A DNA stretch of 64,000 nucleotides from Roseimicrobium sp. ORNL1 (GTDB taxonomy: Bacteria; Verrucomicrobiota; Verrucomicrobiia; Verrucomicrobiales; Verrucomicrobiaceae): assembly GCF_011044495.1 (NCBI RefSeq), contig NZ_CP049143.1:5084001-5148000 (forward strand), given 5' to 3'. The notes below the pieces were generated by a model. The model did no database searches, was not told the DNA's origin, and saw only the letters and a list, made by a program, of their open reading frames with translations. Position numbers and translations under genes: made by a program. Position 1 is the first letter of the stretch, and each line of letters starts with the position of its first letter. Below, one piece after another: positions 20,047 to 29,600 of the stretch.

Positions 20047-20520
20047 TTACTTGCCGGCATTCACGCCCTGGGTGGCTTTACCGTCCTTGGGACGTTTCAC
20101 CAAGTTGAGCTGAGGCAGATTCGTGGCATCATCCCGACTGCGCACCACGGATATCTCTGAATAGTTGAGCAACTGCCCCTTGGCCCGCTGGAGATTGACG
20201 ATGGCAATCTGGTAGTTTGCCGCTGAGCGAATGAATTCCTCCTCAGCGCGAGATCGGCGATCCTGCGCATCCAACATGGTATCCAGGTAAGAAGCCACTT
20301 GTCCTTCATCACGCAGGTCCTGCACCGCGCGGCGGGCTTCCAGGGTGGCGAGGTCTTCCGTGAAAGCCTGCACTGCCTCGTACTTCGCATGGGTCTCACG
20401 ATAGGAGGTGCCAACTTCACGGGTGCTGATACTCACTTCGAGAAGCACGGTATCGATGGCTGTTTTCACCTGCGAGGTCTGCTGTCGTGAGAGCCGAGCA
20501 ACGCAAGCCATAGGGCTCAA
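20047..20520 (-). pseudogene. 5'-truncated TolC-family outer-membrane channel
   Basis: Only about 150 residues remain of a family that is usually 450-550 residues long. The visible part matches the last helical hairpin of a TolC protomer: a long amphipathic helix with YRETHAKYEA and LATLEARRA, then DLRDEGQVASYLD, then the typical final helix ANYQIAIVNLQRAKGQLLNY. The first ten residues (MSPMACVARL) do not look like TolC, a signal peptide or a domain start, so coding homology seems to begin near 20490, at the edge of the island. It still precedes the SecA-like and HlyD genes with correct spacing, indicating a former tolC-secA-hlyD operon whose channel gene has been cut. A functional TolC would have to come from elsewhere. 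Confidence 0.7.
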
Positions 20521-20650
20521 GGTAGTAGGCGTGGAGCACGGACAGGCGTGTCAGTGTGTTAGCAGGATGGTCTGTTCAATGGCATGACGAATGACGCGCC
20601 CGCTGGCGGACGTCGGGGCTTTGATTTCTATCAGGCTAATACAACAATAC

Positions 20651-20664
20651 TGTTCACACGAACA
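20651..20664. promoter_or_regulatory. LexA (SOS) box upstream of the SRAP-like gene
   Basis: TGTTCACACGAACA is a perfect TGTTC-N4-GAACA inverted repeat 44 bp upstream of the ATG at 20709. As I recall, this is the motif reported for verrucomicrobial LexA. A TTGATT at 20621-20626 could be the -35, with the box covering the -10/start region so that LexA blocks initiation. The downstream product belongs to the SOS-response-associated family, which supports the call. Confidence 0.7.
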
Positions 20665-20708
20665 CTTTTTCTACTTGAGGCGCGACTTGCCCGGATGCAT
20701 CACAGGGC

Positions 20709-21620
20709 ATGCCGGAGCGCTACCGCCTCACGAAAGAACACTTCGCCAGCTTCGCTGACATCGCCCCTCTGTGCGCCTTCTACCAGGACGCGAATGCGAT
20801 TGCAGCGAATGACGCGGAGCCCGTGTTTCGGAGGAAGGTGAAGGGTGCGCCCGTGGAGTGTTGCAGTATGCGATGGGGCATCGAGATCGCGGACAGGAAG
20901 GTCATCAATACGAAGTCCGAGAACACGAACCAACATCGTGGCACCGTGGTGCACGGGAGGTGCCTCATCCCCATGAGCGGGTGGTTGGACATGTTCCGCA
21001 CGACGTCACGGGGATTGGACCCCGTACTGGTTCAGCCCACGGACAAGAGTGCGCTGGCCTGCGCTGGCTTGTGGACCTCCCGCTGGCATCCGGCGTGGAG
21101 TCAGGCACGTGAGGCATTCAGCATGCTCACGGCGCCGGCAGGGTCCGGCTCCCTCTGGCTGCATCATCGTATGCCGCTTCTGGTGCCGCGTGAGATGTGG
21201 TCACTCTGGCTGTCTGACACACTTCCGTACGAGGAGGTGTGTGAACTGATTGAGGTCCTCACCAAGCAGACGCGGAAGCTGAAGCTGCTTACGCATCCCG
21301 TGCGCCCCTTGATGCGGCATCTCGTCATCGCAGATGACTTCAGCGAGCCCTTGCCCTGGTGGAAGCCCAGTTATCAGACGGCGCTGTCCATTGTGCATCG
21401 CAGGCAGTTCGTCTGCCCCGCAGAGTTCGCTGCGGAGTCTGCCGTGAACGTGGGCCGTGCCGCGAACGTGCTGGCTCGCCTGCAGCAGCATGGCTATCTG
21501 GACTTCCGTCCCAACCCCGCCGCCGAGGACATGGAGATGTGGGCCCTGCCGTTGCAGGATGAAGATGCGGCGCGGGCGGAGAAGTGGAGGAAGGAGAGGG
21601 GTCGTGGGCAGGTAGGGTAG
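20709..21620 (+). CDS. SRAP (YedK/HMCES-like) protein lacking the catalytic cysteine
   Basis: 303 residues. SRAP proteins cap abasic sites in single-stranded DNA by a thiazolidine link to Cys2. The fold signatures are present: x-x-x-RYRLT at the N-terminus, CCSMRWGI, N67-T-K-S-E-N (canonical N-A-R-A-E-T), HGRCLIPMSGW (canonical RCLVPADGFYEW) and HHRMPLLVP with the conserved His at 152. However, the universal start MCGRY is MPERY here, so Cys2 is absent. The glutamate of the GFYEW motif is Asp94 (SGWLD), and the arginine of NARAET is Lys69. The last ~80 residues (from PWWKPSYQT) extend beyond the core and resemble a small winged-helix segment (VNVGRAANVLARLQQHGYLDF). The gene is preceded by a LexA box. 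Probably a non-cross-linking DNA-binding derivative. Confidence 0.8.
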   Translation: MPERYRLTKEHFASFADIAPLCAFYQDANAIAANDAEPVFRRKVKGAPVECCSMRWGIEIADRKVINTKSENTNQHRGTVVHGRCLIPMSGWLDMFRTTSRGLDPVLVQPTDKSALACAGLWTSRWHPAWSQAREAFSMLTAPAGSGSLWLHHRMPLLVPREMWSLWLSDTLPYEEVCELIEVLTKQTRKLKLLTHPVRPLMRHLVIADDFSEPLPWWKPSYQTALSIVHRRQFVCPAEFAAESAVNVGRAANVLARLQQHGYLDFRPNPAAEDMEMWALPLQDEDAARAEKWRKERGRGQVG

Positions 21621-21639
21621 TGGCAAGAGGGCGCAACTT

Positions 21640-22710
21640 TCACTTCGCTTTGTTTACGACTTCTCCCACGACCGACGCGAGTGCGGCAAATTCGTTGGCG
21701 CCTTTTGACAAAAATCCCGTGCTACCGTGTGCGAAAATTGCTTGCGCGGCTTCCATCACCAATTGCTGTTTTGCGGTCTGGTCGCCCGCCTCGATGGAGT
21801 TGTAGAGGTCTTTAAAAGACTCCCAGGCAACCTCCCTCTGTTTGTTCACAATTACATTGTGAATGTGCGCCTGATAATTACGAGAGCAAATCACACAACA
21901 ACCAAGTGCAAACGACACCAACACCAATTTGGAGACAATTTGCGTGATTGCATGCGCAATAGAGAAGTCTGTGAAGACTGGCGTGTTCTGTCCGGTCGCC
22001 GCCGCCGAAATTTGCGCCGCGATGATTTGTTCCGTGGTGTCTACTCGACCCATCATGAAAGTCAGCGCTAACAACATTAAAACAGTCGCAAGCAAGCAAC
22101 GGATAAGCCATGCAAGCCACTTATCTGCCTGTTTGCGATGTTCTTCAATGGTATCCCGCAACGTCCTCAGGTTATCATCCGCAATTTTCGCTGCCAACGA
22201 CGCCTTGTAGGTTTCCTGCAGCTTCGCTACTAACTCCTTAGATTCGCGATTCAGTTGTTCCTGCAGGGGATTCACCTGAGGAATGTCGCCAGCCTCCCCT
22301 GGTTCAAAGTACTGCATGTACTTGAAGATGTCCCGATACTTGTCTTCCACTTGATCAATAAGACCTCTGACGGAGGATTCCGCGTAGCGTCCCTTCTGCG
22401 TTGATCCTTTTTGCACTTCAATCTTTTCACGAATTTGGTGCACCAGATTTGAGATCCACTCGATATCCCGCGCTATTTCCAAGTCATGATGTTTAGGGGC
22501 GTCCGAGAGCTTCGCAAAAGATACTTCGTTCTCGAATCGGACGAGATATTCCTGAATCCTCCGGATAGCGTTGATGAGCGGAAGAGCGCGCGCAAATTCG
22601 CTAGGATCAATACCCTGGTTGCGAATAGATTCGAGATCCATTGCCGCAGTCGGGAGGTGCGACAATGCGCTACGCAGATGCTCGATTGCTCTGGCAGTTT
22701 GGCTAGTCAT
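21640..22710 (-). CDS. Two-TM coiled-coil protein of unknown function (island cargo)
   Basis: 356 residues, not a family I can name. The first ~200 residues are helical and charged. Two hydrophobic segments follow: WLAWLIRCLLATVLMLLA (about 205-228) and KLVLVSFALGCCVIC (about 275-293), separated by a ~45-residue loop. The C-terminal part has a NYQAHIHNVIVNKQREVAWE stretch, then SFKDLYNSIEAGDQ and AAQAIFAHGSTGFL. I associate this pattern with other two-TM hypothetical proteins on mobile elements. The lower GC content and codon choice compared with the flanking loci suggest acquisition. It lies 108 bp downstream of the HExxH gene on the same strand, and the two may form a functional pair. A membrane-acting effector of a defence module is possible but unproven. 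Confidence 0.7.
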   Translation of the reverse strand: MTSQTARAIEHLRSALSHLPTAAMDLESIRNQGIDPSEFARALPLINAIRRIQEYLVRFENEVSFAKLSDAPKHHDLEIARDIEWISNLVHQIREKIEVQKGSTQKGRYAESSVRGLIDQVEDKYRDIFKYMQYFEPGEAGDIPQVNPLQEQLNRESKELVAKLQETYKASLAAKIADDNLRTLRDTIEEHRKQADKWLAWLIRCLLATVLMLLALTFMMGRVDTTEQIIAAQISAAATGQNTPVFTDFSIAHAITQIVSKLVLVSFALGCCVICSRNYQAHIHNVIVNKQREVAWESFKDLYNSIEAGDQTAKQQLVMEAAQAIFAHGSTGFLSKGANEFAALASVVGEVVNKAK

Positions 22711-22818
22711 GAGTGATAGTTGCGTTTGCTCTTCTCAATGGCGAAAAAGGTTTCCATCTTGCGCGTACAATTCACGAACTTACCGTGCCAATGCTAGACC
22801 GGAGATGCAGGAACAATA

Positions 22819-23466
22819 TCATTCGCTCTCACTTATATATTCCTGAGGAAGCGAGCCGTCCGAACCCACCAATTTCCACGGACAAGTTAGTTTTTTAGCA
22901 AGCACTCGTTCACAGGTCGGAACATGCCTCAGAATCAACTCTGCATCCATCAAATCGAATCGCGGCTGTTCCTCTCTTATGGTCCGGATGCACGAAGCAT
23001 CAAGGGCAAGGAGTTCACCGGCAGCATTCGCTGCCATTCTGTAGGCCGCTGTGGCGCCACTCTTAGCCCACTCGTATTGAGTTGGACCCCAAGGTCGGAA
23101 ATATTCCTCGGAGAATATGGTGGCCAGCCCCTCTTCGAGGGTAGTGGAATGAAACCCACCTGTCGGCGATAGGAGGTGTACACACTCATGCGCTAGCTGC
23201 CAGAGGGCCCTGAGAGGATCATTTGCACAGACGACGCCAAGCTGAATCACCACGTCTTTTCGTCCACCTGGGTACCAAGTTTGAGGGGAGGCATCTCGAA
23301 ACTCAATCCCTAAGAAGGTATACTCTTTGTCCCGGGGTCCAAAATTCTCTTCGGCCAATCTGAGCATTTGTCCCAGTCTAGAAGCCAGAGTCCAGGTGAA
23401 CCCATAGCCAGCCTCAAGGGGATACGCTTTGAACAATTGCTCGCTGACTTGCAGAGTCTTCATCAC
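22819..23466 (-). CDS. Putative HExxH zinc peptidase-like protein
   Basis: 215 residues. The central motif ALWQLAHECVHLL contains HExxH (His-Glu-Cys-Val-His), followed about 20 residues later by TLEEGLATIFSEEYF, where a glutamate could be the third zinc ligand, as in gluzincins. A strand-rich region with GIEFRD and VVIQLG precedes it. No signal peptide or TM segment is visible, so it is probably cytoplasmic. Gene composition is closer to the neighbouring two-TM gene than to the secretion loci. Family unknown to me: it could be an ImmA/IrrE-like regulator protease, a toxin, or the protease part of a defence pair. Confidence 0.65.
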   Translation of the reverse strand: MMKTLQVSEQLFKAYPLEAGYGFTWTLASRLGQMLRLAEENFGPRDKEYTFLGIEFRDASPQTWYPGGRKDVVIQLGVVCANDPLRALWQLAHECVHLLSPTGGFHSTTLEEGLATIFSEEYFRPWGPTQYEWAKSGATAAYRMAANAAGELLALDASCIRTIREEQPRFDLMDAELILRHVPTCERVLAKKLTCPWKLVGSDGSLPQEYISESE

Positions 23467-23530
23467 AACACATCATGCCCCCATGTTACTCCACGCACAA
23501 GGTGATTTGTCTTCCATGCAGCAGGCGATA

Positions 23531-23627
23531 GTGAGGAGGTGACGAGGTGAGGCATTTTCAACAAAGTCCGGAGGGGAAAATAGTGTAGGGACTTCCCTGT
23601 GAATCCCTCACTTCCTCACTTCCTCAC
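23531..23627. repeat. Imperfect 22-bp inverted repeat at the 3' end of the helicase gene
   Basis: The arm 23531-23552 (beginning GTGAGGAGGTGACG) is largely complementary to 23606-23627 (CCTCACTTCCTCACTTCCTC), with about four mismatches and a ~53-bp spacer. The right arm is itself made of tandem CTTCCTCA units and overlaps the helicase stop codon. It could be a transcription terminator, an iteron-like replication site or an element end; no poly-T run was seen on the relevant strand. Confidence 0.4.
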
Positions 23628-25180
23628 TCTTCGGATGAGTCGAAGGGGCATTCTTCTTCCGGCTTGTTCCTGAATTGGAGGCGGAAGACCACGCAACCTT
23701 GGTTGGTGTGCTTGCTCTCAAATCCTCGCTCTACCAATCTCAAGCGAAGGGCCTGGCTGCTCATGTTCCACTTCCTGCCGCTCTCCTCACACCAAGTTTC
23801 GTACTTCTTGAAGAGTTCCTTCAGCAGCACCTTGGCCCGTTTGTCTTCGACCTTCTCGGTATACTCCCCCAAAAACTCCCCCAACACATCCGAGTCCTCC
23901 CGATACCCCTCCGTGGCGTTCTTCACGGGATCGGGCATGGGCAGCTTGCAGCCATTCGCATGCCACTCCGCCAGGCCGCGCAGGCACCAGTTTAAAATAC
24001 CGGGCAGCTCCGTCAGCAGTTCCTTCGGCAGGTTTTCATTGCGTTGTTCTGCTGGGACGACGGTGGTGAAGGGGACGAGGCGGACGCGTCGCCACATGCC
24101 GCCGTCGGTGCCGGAGATGGTGGGGCGGTGATTGCCGAACATGACGAGCTTGCAGCTCGGGCGGAACAGGAAGAAGGGCTTGTAGAGGAAGCGGGCCTTG
24201 ATGCTTTCTCCGCCGGTGATGTCCTTCACGAGGGATTCATTGAGCCGCATGCCGTCGGAGACTTCGGAGCCCACGAGGAGGCGGGCACCGGGCAGGCCTG
24301 CGAGTTCGCCGAGGGTATTGTTATCCATGGGCTTGTCCGCGAGCATGCCGCCGGCCTTCTGTCCGTAGCCGCCGCAGAGGTGGAAGAGCGTTTCCAGAAA
24401 TGTGGTCTTGCCATTCGAACCGGAGCCGTAGAGGAACCAGAAGCACTGCGCGCCAGCGTCGCCCGTGAGCCAGTAGCCTGCGCTCACCTGCATGAAGTGC
24501 CGCACCTGCGGGTCCGGCAGTATCTGCTCCACAAAGGCCTCCCACTTCGGGCACGTGGCGGCGGCGTCATAGGCGACGCGGGCAGACTTGGTCATCATGA
24601 GGCCACGCTGCGGCGGGTGGAACTCGCACTTCTGCAGGTCCAGCACGCCATTCTCCACGCCGAGCAGGAAGGGGTCGGCATCCCACATGCCCATGGTGCG
24701 CAGGCTCACGCGGGGGTCGGAGCTGGCGGCAACCAGCATGGCCTTCATCTCTGCGAGATTTCCCAGGTCGCGACCGCGCTTCATGAGTTCCTTCCCCTCC
24801 ATGGGGTAGCTGCACTCGGCGGCTTGCCGGAGGATGTCCTCCGAGAAATACTTCGCCCGCTCCTGCATGCCTGCGCCGGGGTCCAGTTCCCAAGAGGTGC
24901 CGTTCCACTCGACCCACTGCTTCCGGCACCAGCAGTAGCGCACGTCTGCATGATGGCGGCTGAGGAACTCCAGGGCATTGCGATTGTCGTTGTAGATGCC
25001 ATCTACGGGAGTCACGGCGAGCACGGTCACGGCTCCGTCATCCTCCTCAGTCACCTGCACCGGCTCGGCGAGGGTCATTTGCTCTTCGCGTGTGCGGCGC
25101 TCGTTGTCTTTCCCTCGTCGATAGGCACGCGTGTTGCGCAGGTCGCGGGGATTATTGGGGTCGGGCGGAGGCGTCATCAT
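23624..25180 (-). CDS. P4/D5-family phage-plasmid primase-helicase (SF3 helicase)
   Basis: 518 residues. The N-terminal ~60 residues are charged, then comes a D5_N-like segment (RYCWCRKQWVEWNG, and a VENGVLDLQ stretch typical of this family). The SF3 helicase core has Walker A FLYGSGSNGKTTFLE (about 250-258), LLVGSEVSDGMRLNES, DITGGESIKARFLYK, CKLVMFGNHRP (sensor-like Asn) and MWRRVRLVPF. These enzymes unwind DNA at the origin of phages, satellites and integrative plasmids. The gene overlaps the preceding primase-like gene by 4 bp (ATGA), so the two are co-translated. A short C-terminal domain (RAKVLLKELFKKYETWCEE) resembles the DNA-binding tail of the family. Confidence 0.88.
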   Translation of the reverse strand: MMTPPPDPNNPRDLRNTRAYRRGKDNERRTREEQMTLAEPVQVTEEDDGAVTVLAVTPVDGIYNDNRNALEFLSRHHADVRYCWCRKQWVEWNGTSWELDPGAGMQERAKYFSEDILRQAAECSYPMEGKELMKRGRDLGNLAEMKAMLVAASSDPRVSLRTMGMWDADPFLLGVENGVLDLQKCEFHPPQRGLMMTKSARVAYDAAATCPKWEAFVEQILPDPQVRHFMQVSAGYWLTGDAGAQCFWFLYGSGSNGKTTFLETLFHLCGGYGQKAGGMLADKPMDNNTLGELAGLPGARLLVGSEVSDGMRLNESLVKDITGGESIKARFLYKPFFLFRPSCKLVMFGNHRPTISGTDGGMWRRVRLVPFTTVVPAEQRNENLPKELLTELPGILNWCLRGLAEWHANGCKLPMPDPVKNATEGYREDSDVLGEFLGEYTEKVEDKRAKVLLKELFKKYETWCEESGRKWNMSSQALRLRLVERGFESKHTNQGCVVFRLQFRNKPEEECPFDSSEE

Positions 25181-26229
25181 GAGAAAATATCTTTGAGGTA
25201 CTCGCGCAAGTCGTCCGGAGCGCGCTGTACGCAGCCCTGGAAGTGGATGTCATCATCTGGTGATGCGTTCTGATACACCCGGGACACCACGTCTCCGAGG
25301 TCCTTGCAGGCGACGGGCAGCGGCACGGGCTCCACTTGCACGTGTGCTCCTGCCTTCTCCAACTCGTTCAGCCACGCCCCTGCACTCTCCCACCCGGTGG
25401 TACCAGCATCCGGAACGATGTGCACCCTCCTCCCGGCCAACGCGTGCAAGAGGTACGGGTCCCGCGCAAATCTCGATGACGCACTCACCGCCGCGAGGCA
25501 GGTCCAGTCCAGCGCATCCCGCGCCATCATGAGCGCGGCGATGGCCTCCACCAGACCAATCACGCCCTCCACGAGCAGCACGGGGCACTTGCTGCCCACG
25601 GCCCACTTGCGCCCAATAAAGGCTCCCTCGGAGCCGGGGAGGTTCTTGGCCTTGCTCTGCTGCCTACCGCCCTGCACAGGGAGCAAGCCGCCATCGAACC
25701 GGCGTGCCTGGGCAAACTTCCCCTCACCCATGATGAAGCAGTCGTGCCCTTCGTAGTGCGCCTTGCCCAGCAGGCCTGCTCGTCTCACCACTTCCACAGC
25801 GGCAGCGGGTACCTTGCGCAGAATGGCGATGCGGTCGCGGTCGTCATCCGTGAGTGGGGAGAAGGCGGGCCACGTGGGTGTGCGCTCTCTGGCAGACCTT
25901 CGTGGCTCTACTCTCGGAGGTGTCTTTGGTTTGTAGGAAGGAGCTTGCTCATGAGAATTGGCACGCAGCAGGTATCCCTCTGGCCTGTCCGCCTTCGCTC
26001 CATCCGCAATCTTGTGCCGCATCTCCGTCGGGGACCATCGTGGGCGTGCGTGCGTCTCATTCCACTCAGCGAGCAGTTCCATGCCCTCCGCCTCGCTCAG
26101 GGAGAATCCCCGCATGAGCACCACGGCCACCTTGAACATGGCCGCGCTCCCTCCCTCCCCCTGCACCGAGTCCTCCATGCGCGAGATGTACGTGCGCGCC
26201 CTCTCCTTCACCTTCCATCGAAACTCCAT
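25177..26229 (-). CDS. Toprim primase-like protein of a mobile element
   Basis: 350 residues from the ATG at 26229 (MEFRWKVKERA); an upstream ATG at 26265 would add a less typical lead. The N-terminal ~80 residues look like the helical domain found beside element primases (RGFSLSEAEGMELLAEWNE, then WSPTEMRHKIADG). The C-terminal half resembles a degenerate Toprim domain: VLLVEGVIGLVEAIAAL carries the glutamate, while the usual D-x-D motif reads VPDAGTTGWESA. No zinc finger is seen. It is translationally coupled to the D5-type helicase, so the pair probably forms the replication module. Catalytic activity is uncertain because the acidic pair is incomplete. Confidence 0.75.
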   Translation of the reverse strand: MEFRWKVKERARTYISRMEDSVQGEGGSAAMFKVAVVLMRGFSLSEAEGMELLAEWNETHARPRWSPTEMRHKIADGAKADRPEGYLLRANSHEQAPSYKPKTPPRVEPRRSARERTPTWPAFSPLTDDDRDRIAILRKVPAAAVEVVRRAGLLGKAHYEGHDCFIMGEGKFAQARRFDGGLLPVQGGRQQSKAKNLPGSEGAFIGRKWAVGSKCPVLLVEGVIGLVEAIAALMMARDALDWTCLAAVSASSRFARDPYLLHALAGRRVHIVPDAGTTGWESAGAWLNELEKAGAHVQVEPVPLPVACKDLGDVVSRVYQNASPDDDIHFQGCVQRAPDDLREYLKDIFS

Positions 26230-26305
26230 AGAATAGGATAGCGTGATATAAATGGATATACCCATGCGGACATAGCTCCGCCCTGAAAGCGTCTTCGTCT
26301 TCAGC

Positions 26306-26536
26306 TTAACTCTTCACGTCCACCACCGGTCTGAGTGCAGGCACTTCAGACTCACGCAGTACGCGCTCCACCTCCTCAGGCGCATACAGGATGCGTCCTC
26401 CTCGTTTGAAGTAGCTGATGCGTCTGGCAACCCGCAGTCTGGCGAGCTGCTGCTCACTGAACCCAAGCCGCGCCCGTGCCTGTGCTGTGGTCAGCAGCTC
26501 CCTCGGTTCCGTCTTTTCCTCCGTCGTCGTTGTCAT
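26306..26536 (-). CDS. Small helix-turn-helix protein (excisionase/MerR-like)
   Basis: 76 residues. The centre LLTTAQARARLGFSEQQLAR, followed by ISYFKRGGRILYAPEEVERVL, is the classical winged helix of excisionase and AlpA-type regulators: helix, turn, recognition helix, then a YFKRGGRILY wing. It lies at the upstream end of the primase-helicase pair, in the position where satellites carry their control gene. It probably regulates the replication genes or directs excision. No integrase was found beside it. Confidence 0.8.
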   Translation of the reverse strand: MTTTTEEKTEPRELLTTAQARARLGFSEQQLARLRVARRISYFKRGGRILYAPEEVERVLRESEVPALRPVVDVKS

Positions 26537-26612
26537 CGCTTGTAGGAAGTAGCCACCACCGTTTCTCGGTGACTATACACCTTAACTCCGAAGCTCCACC
26601 AGTCCACAAATT

Positions 26613-29600
26613 TTGCGCTTCTCCGACGAAAAAATCCCAGGGTCAGGGCCGCCCGCCGCCAACGTGGGAGGCACCATCCTGGAGAATACCGCGAAAATCT
26701 ACTGGGACACCCTGCCCACCGAGGACCCAAACATCATCCTCACCGGTGGCGCTCCCGGCTCAGATGGCTCTGAGGATCGCGACTATGGCGCAGTCGAAGA
26801 GAACGAGATCTTCGACCAGAATACGGATGATGCGCAGGACACGGAGCGCGTGGTGATCAATGCCAACTCCATCTCGGGCGTGGTTTATGTGGACCTGGAC
26901 TTGAGTGGAGATTTCTCGGCCGGGGACACCTTCATCCCGGGCGTGACACTCACGCTCACCGGCACGGACCTCAATGGCAACACCATCAACCGGACGACGA
27001 CCACGGATATCAATGGCAGCTACACTTTCACGAATGTCTCTGCGGGCACCTACGCCGTCACGGAGACCCAACCCACTCTCTATGTGGATGCCCTGGAGAC
27101 CGCAGGCACTCCCTTCGGAGGCGTGGTGTCCAATGCCGTAAACAGCAACGACATTACCAACATCGTCATCCCCGAGCAGCAAAGCCAAGCAGGGATCGAC
27201 TACAACTTCGGTGAGGTGCAGAGCGCCAGCATCTCTGGCATCGTCTATGTCGATGTGGATGCTTCCCAGACATACAGTTCGGGAGACATTGGAATCGAGG
27301 GAGTGGTCGTCACCCTCACCGGGACGGATGCAGCCAGTCAACCTGTCTCGCTCACGACGGTGACAGGCATCGGAGGTGTCTACGTCTTTGTGGGACTCAG
27401 GCCGGGCACGTACACCATCACGGAAAACCAGCCTTCAGGCTATCTGGATGGCGTGGATACCGCAGGCACGCTCGGTGGAGACGTCGTTGTTCCGGACAGC
27501 GATACCATTGAGAACATCGACGTGACCGCCGGTGACAACGGCATCGATTACAACTTCGGCGAGTTGCGTCCCTCCAGTCTCTCCGGCTTTGTCTATCACG
27601 ACGCCAACAACAACGGCACCTTCAATCCCGGGGAGGCTCCCATCGCCGGAGTGACGGTGGCACTTTCCGGCACGGACTATCTCGGCAATGTGGTCAGCGC
27701 CTCCGTCCTTACCGACGCCTCGGGAGCCTACCATTTCAATGCACTCCTGCCGGGAGAATATGTCATCACGGAAACCCAGCCCACCGCTTATCTGGATGGA
27801 AAGGATACCATCGGCACGCCTGGGGGCAGCCCGGGCAATGATGTCTTCACCAACATCAACCTCAGCGAGAACTTCAATGGGGTGAACAACAACTTCGGCG
27901 AACTGGTGCCTGCCACCCTGCGGGGGTTTGTATATGTGGACGCCGATAACGACGGCATCTTCGACGCGGGGGAAACACCGCTGGCGGGTGTGGAAGTGGT
28001 GCTCACCGGGACAGATGACCTCGGCGGCGTGAATTTGACCGCATTCACGGATGCCACCGGCGCCTACATCTTCAACGACCTGCGTCCCGGAAGCTACGTG
28101 CTGAACGAAACGCAGCCAGTCACGCCTGCTTTCCCAATCGACTACCTTGATGGCAAGGAGACCGTCGGCAGCACCGGCGGCACGGTGAACAACACCACGG
28201 ACAGCAATACCATCGGAAATATCTTCCTGGTGAGCGGCAACCAGAGTGTGGGCAATAATTTCGGTGAACTTATCCCCTCCACCCTCGCGGGCACGGTGTA
28301 TGAGGACCTGAACAACAATGGTGCCATCGATAGCGGTGAAAACGGTATCCCGGATGTGATTGTCCGTCTCACCGGCACCGATGACCGTGGGAACACAATC
28401 GACACGACAACCACCGTCACCACTGACGCCAACGGCAACTACCTCTTCACAGGACTACGCCCCGGTCAGTACGTCATCACGGAAACTCAGCCCGCCACCT
28501 ATCTGGATGGCAAGGATACCATCGGCACGCCTGGCGGTACCACGGGCAACGATGTCTTCTCCAACGTCAACGTCACCAGCGGCACCGTGGGGGTGAACAA
28601 CAACTTCGGCGAACTGCCACCCTCTTCCATCAGTGGGTTCGTCTATAACGACAGCAATAACGATGGAGTCTATGATACTCCGGGGGAAGCTCCCATCCCG
28701 AGTGTGTCTGTCAAACTCACGGGCACGGATGACCTGGGAAATGCGGTGGAGCTTTTCGCCACCACGGACGGCACAGGCGCTTACTCATTCACCAATCTCC
28801 GTCCCGGAGACTACGTGATTGAGGAAACGCAGCCTGCAGGCTTTCTCGATGGCATCGACACGCCCGGCACGAATGGCGCCTCGCTGGGGCTTCTCAATGA
28901 CCGCATCGCGGTGAGCTTCTCCATCGCAAACAACAATTCCACCGACAACAACTTCGGAGAGCTGCGGCCATCCTCCATCAGCGGTCATGTGTTTATCGAT
29001 GCCAACAATGATGGCGTCCACGACCTGCTGGAAGTGCCCGTGCCAGGTGTGGAAATCCGGCTCACCGGCATCGATGACCTCGGCAATGTGGTGAGCCTCG
29101 TCACGACGACAAACTTCCTCGGCCACTACGAGTTCACCAATCTCCGTCCTGGCGCGTATGTGCTCACCGAGGTGCAGCCTGAGCAACTGCTCGATGGCAA
29201 GGACTCACTGGGCACGCAAGGTGGCATCGCCCTCAATGACCGCTTCACCTTCACGCTCACGGAGAATGTGAACGGGACGGAAAATGACTTCGGCGAACTG
29301 CGGCCCGCCAGCATCTCCGGCTATGTGTACGACGACCGGAACAACAACGGTGTGCTGGAACCCGGCGAGCCTGGCATCCCGGGTGTGACCATTCTTATCA
29401 CAGGCGTAGATGACCTCGGCAATGCCGTGTCCCGCACCACGGTGACCAATGCGCTGGGACAGTTCCTCTTCGACCGCTTGAGGCCCGGCACGTACAACCT
29501 CTTCGAAGTACAACCTGCTGGATACAACGATGGCATCGATACGGCGGGTACCAAAGGCGGCACCGTGGGCAATGACTTCATCGGCTCCATCGTGCTGGAT

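Noticed and set aside
24044-25273. 409-residue open frame opposite the D5 helicase gene
   Set aside because: His/Ala/Gly/Glu-rich antisense product; the minus strand has intact SF3 helicase motifs.
20480-26650. Attachment-site direct repeats at island ends and tRNA target
   Set aside because: I compared both borders by eye and found no convincing repeat of 12 bp or more and no tRNA-like sequence.
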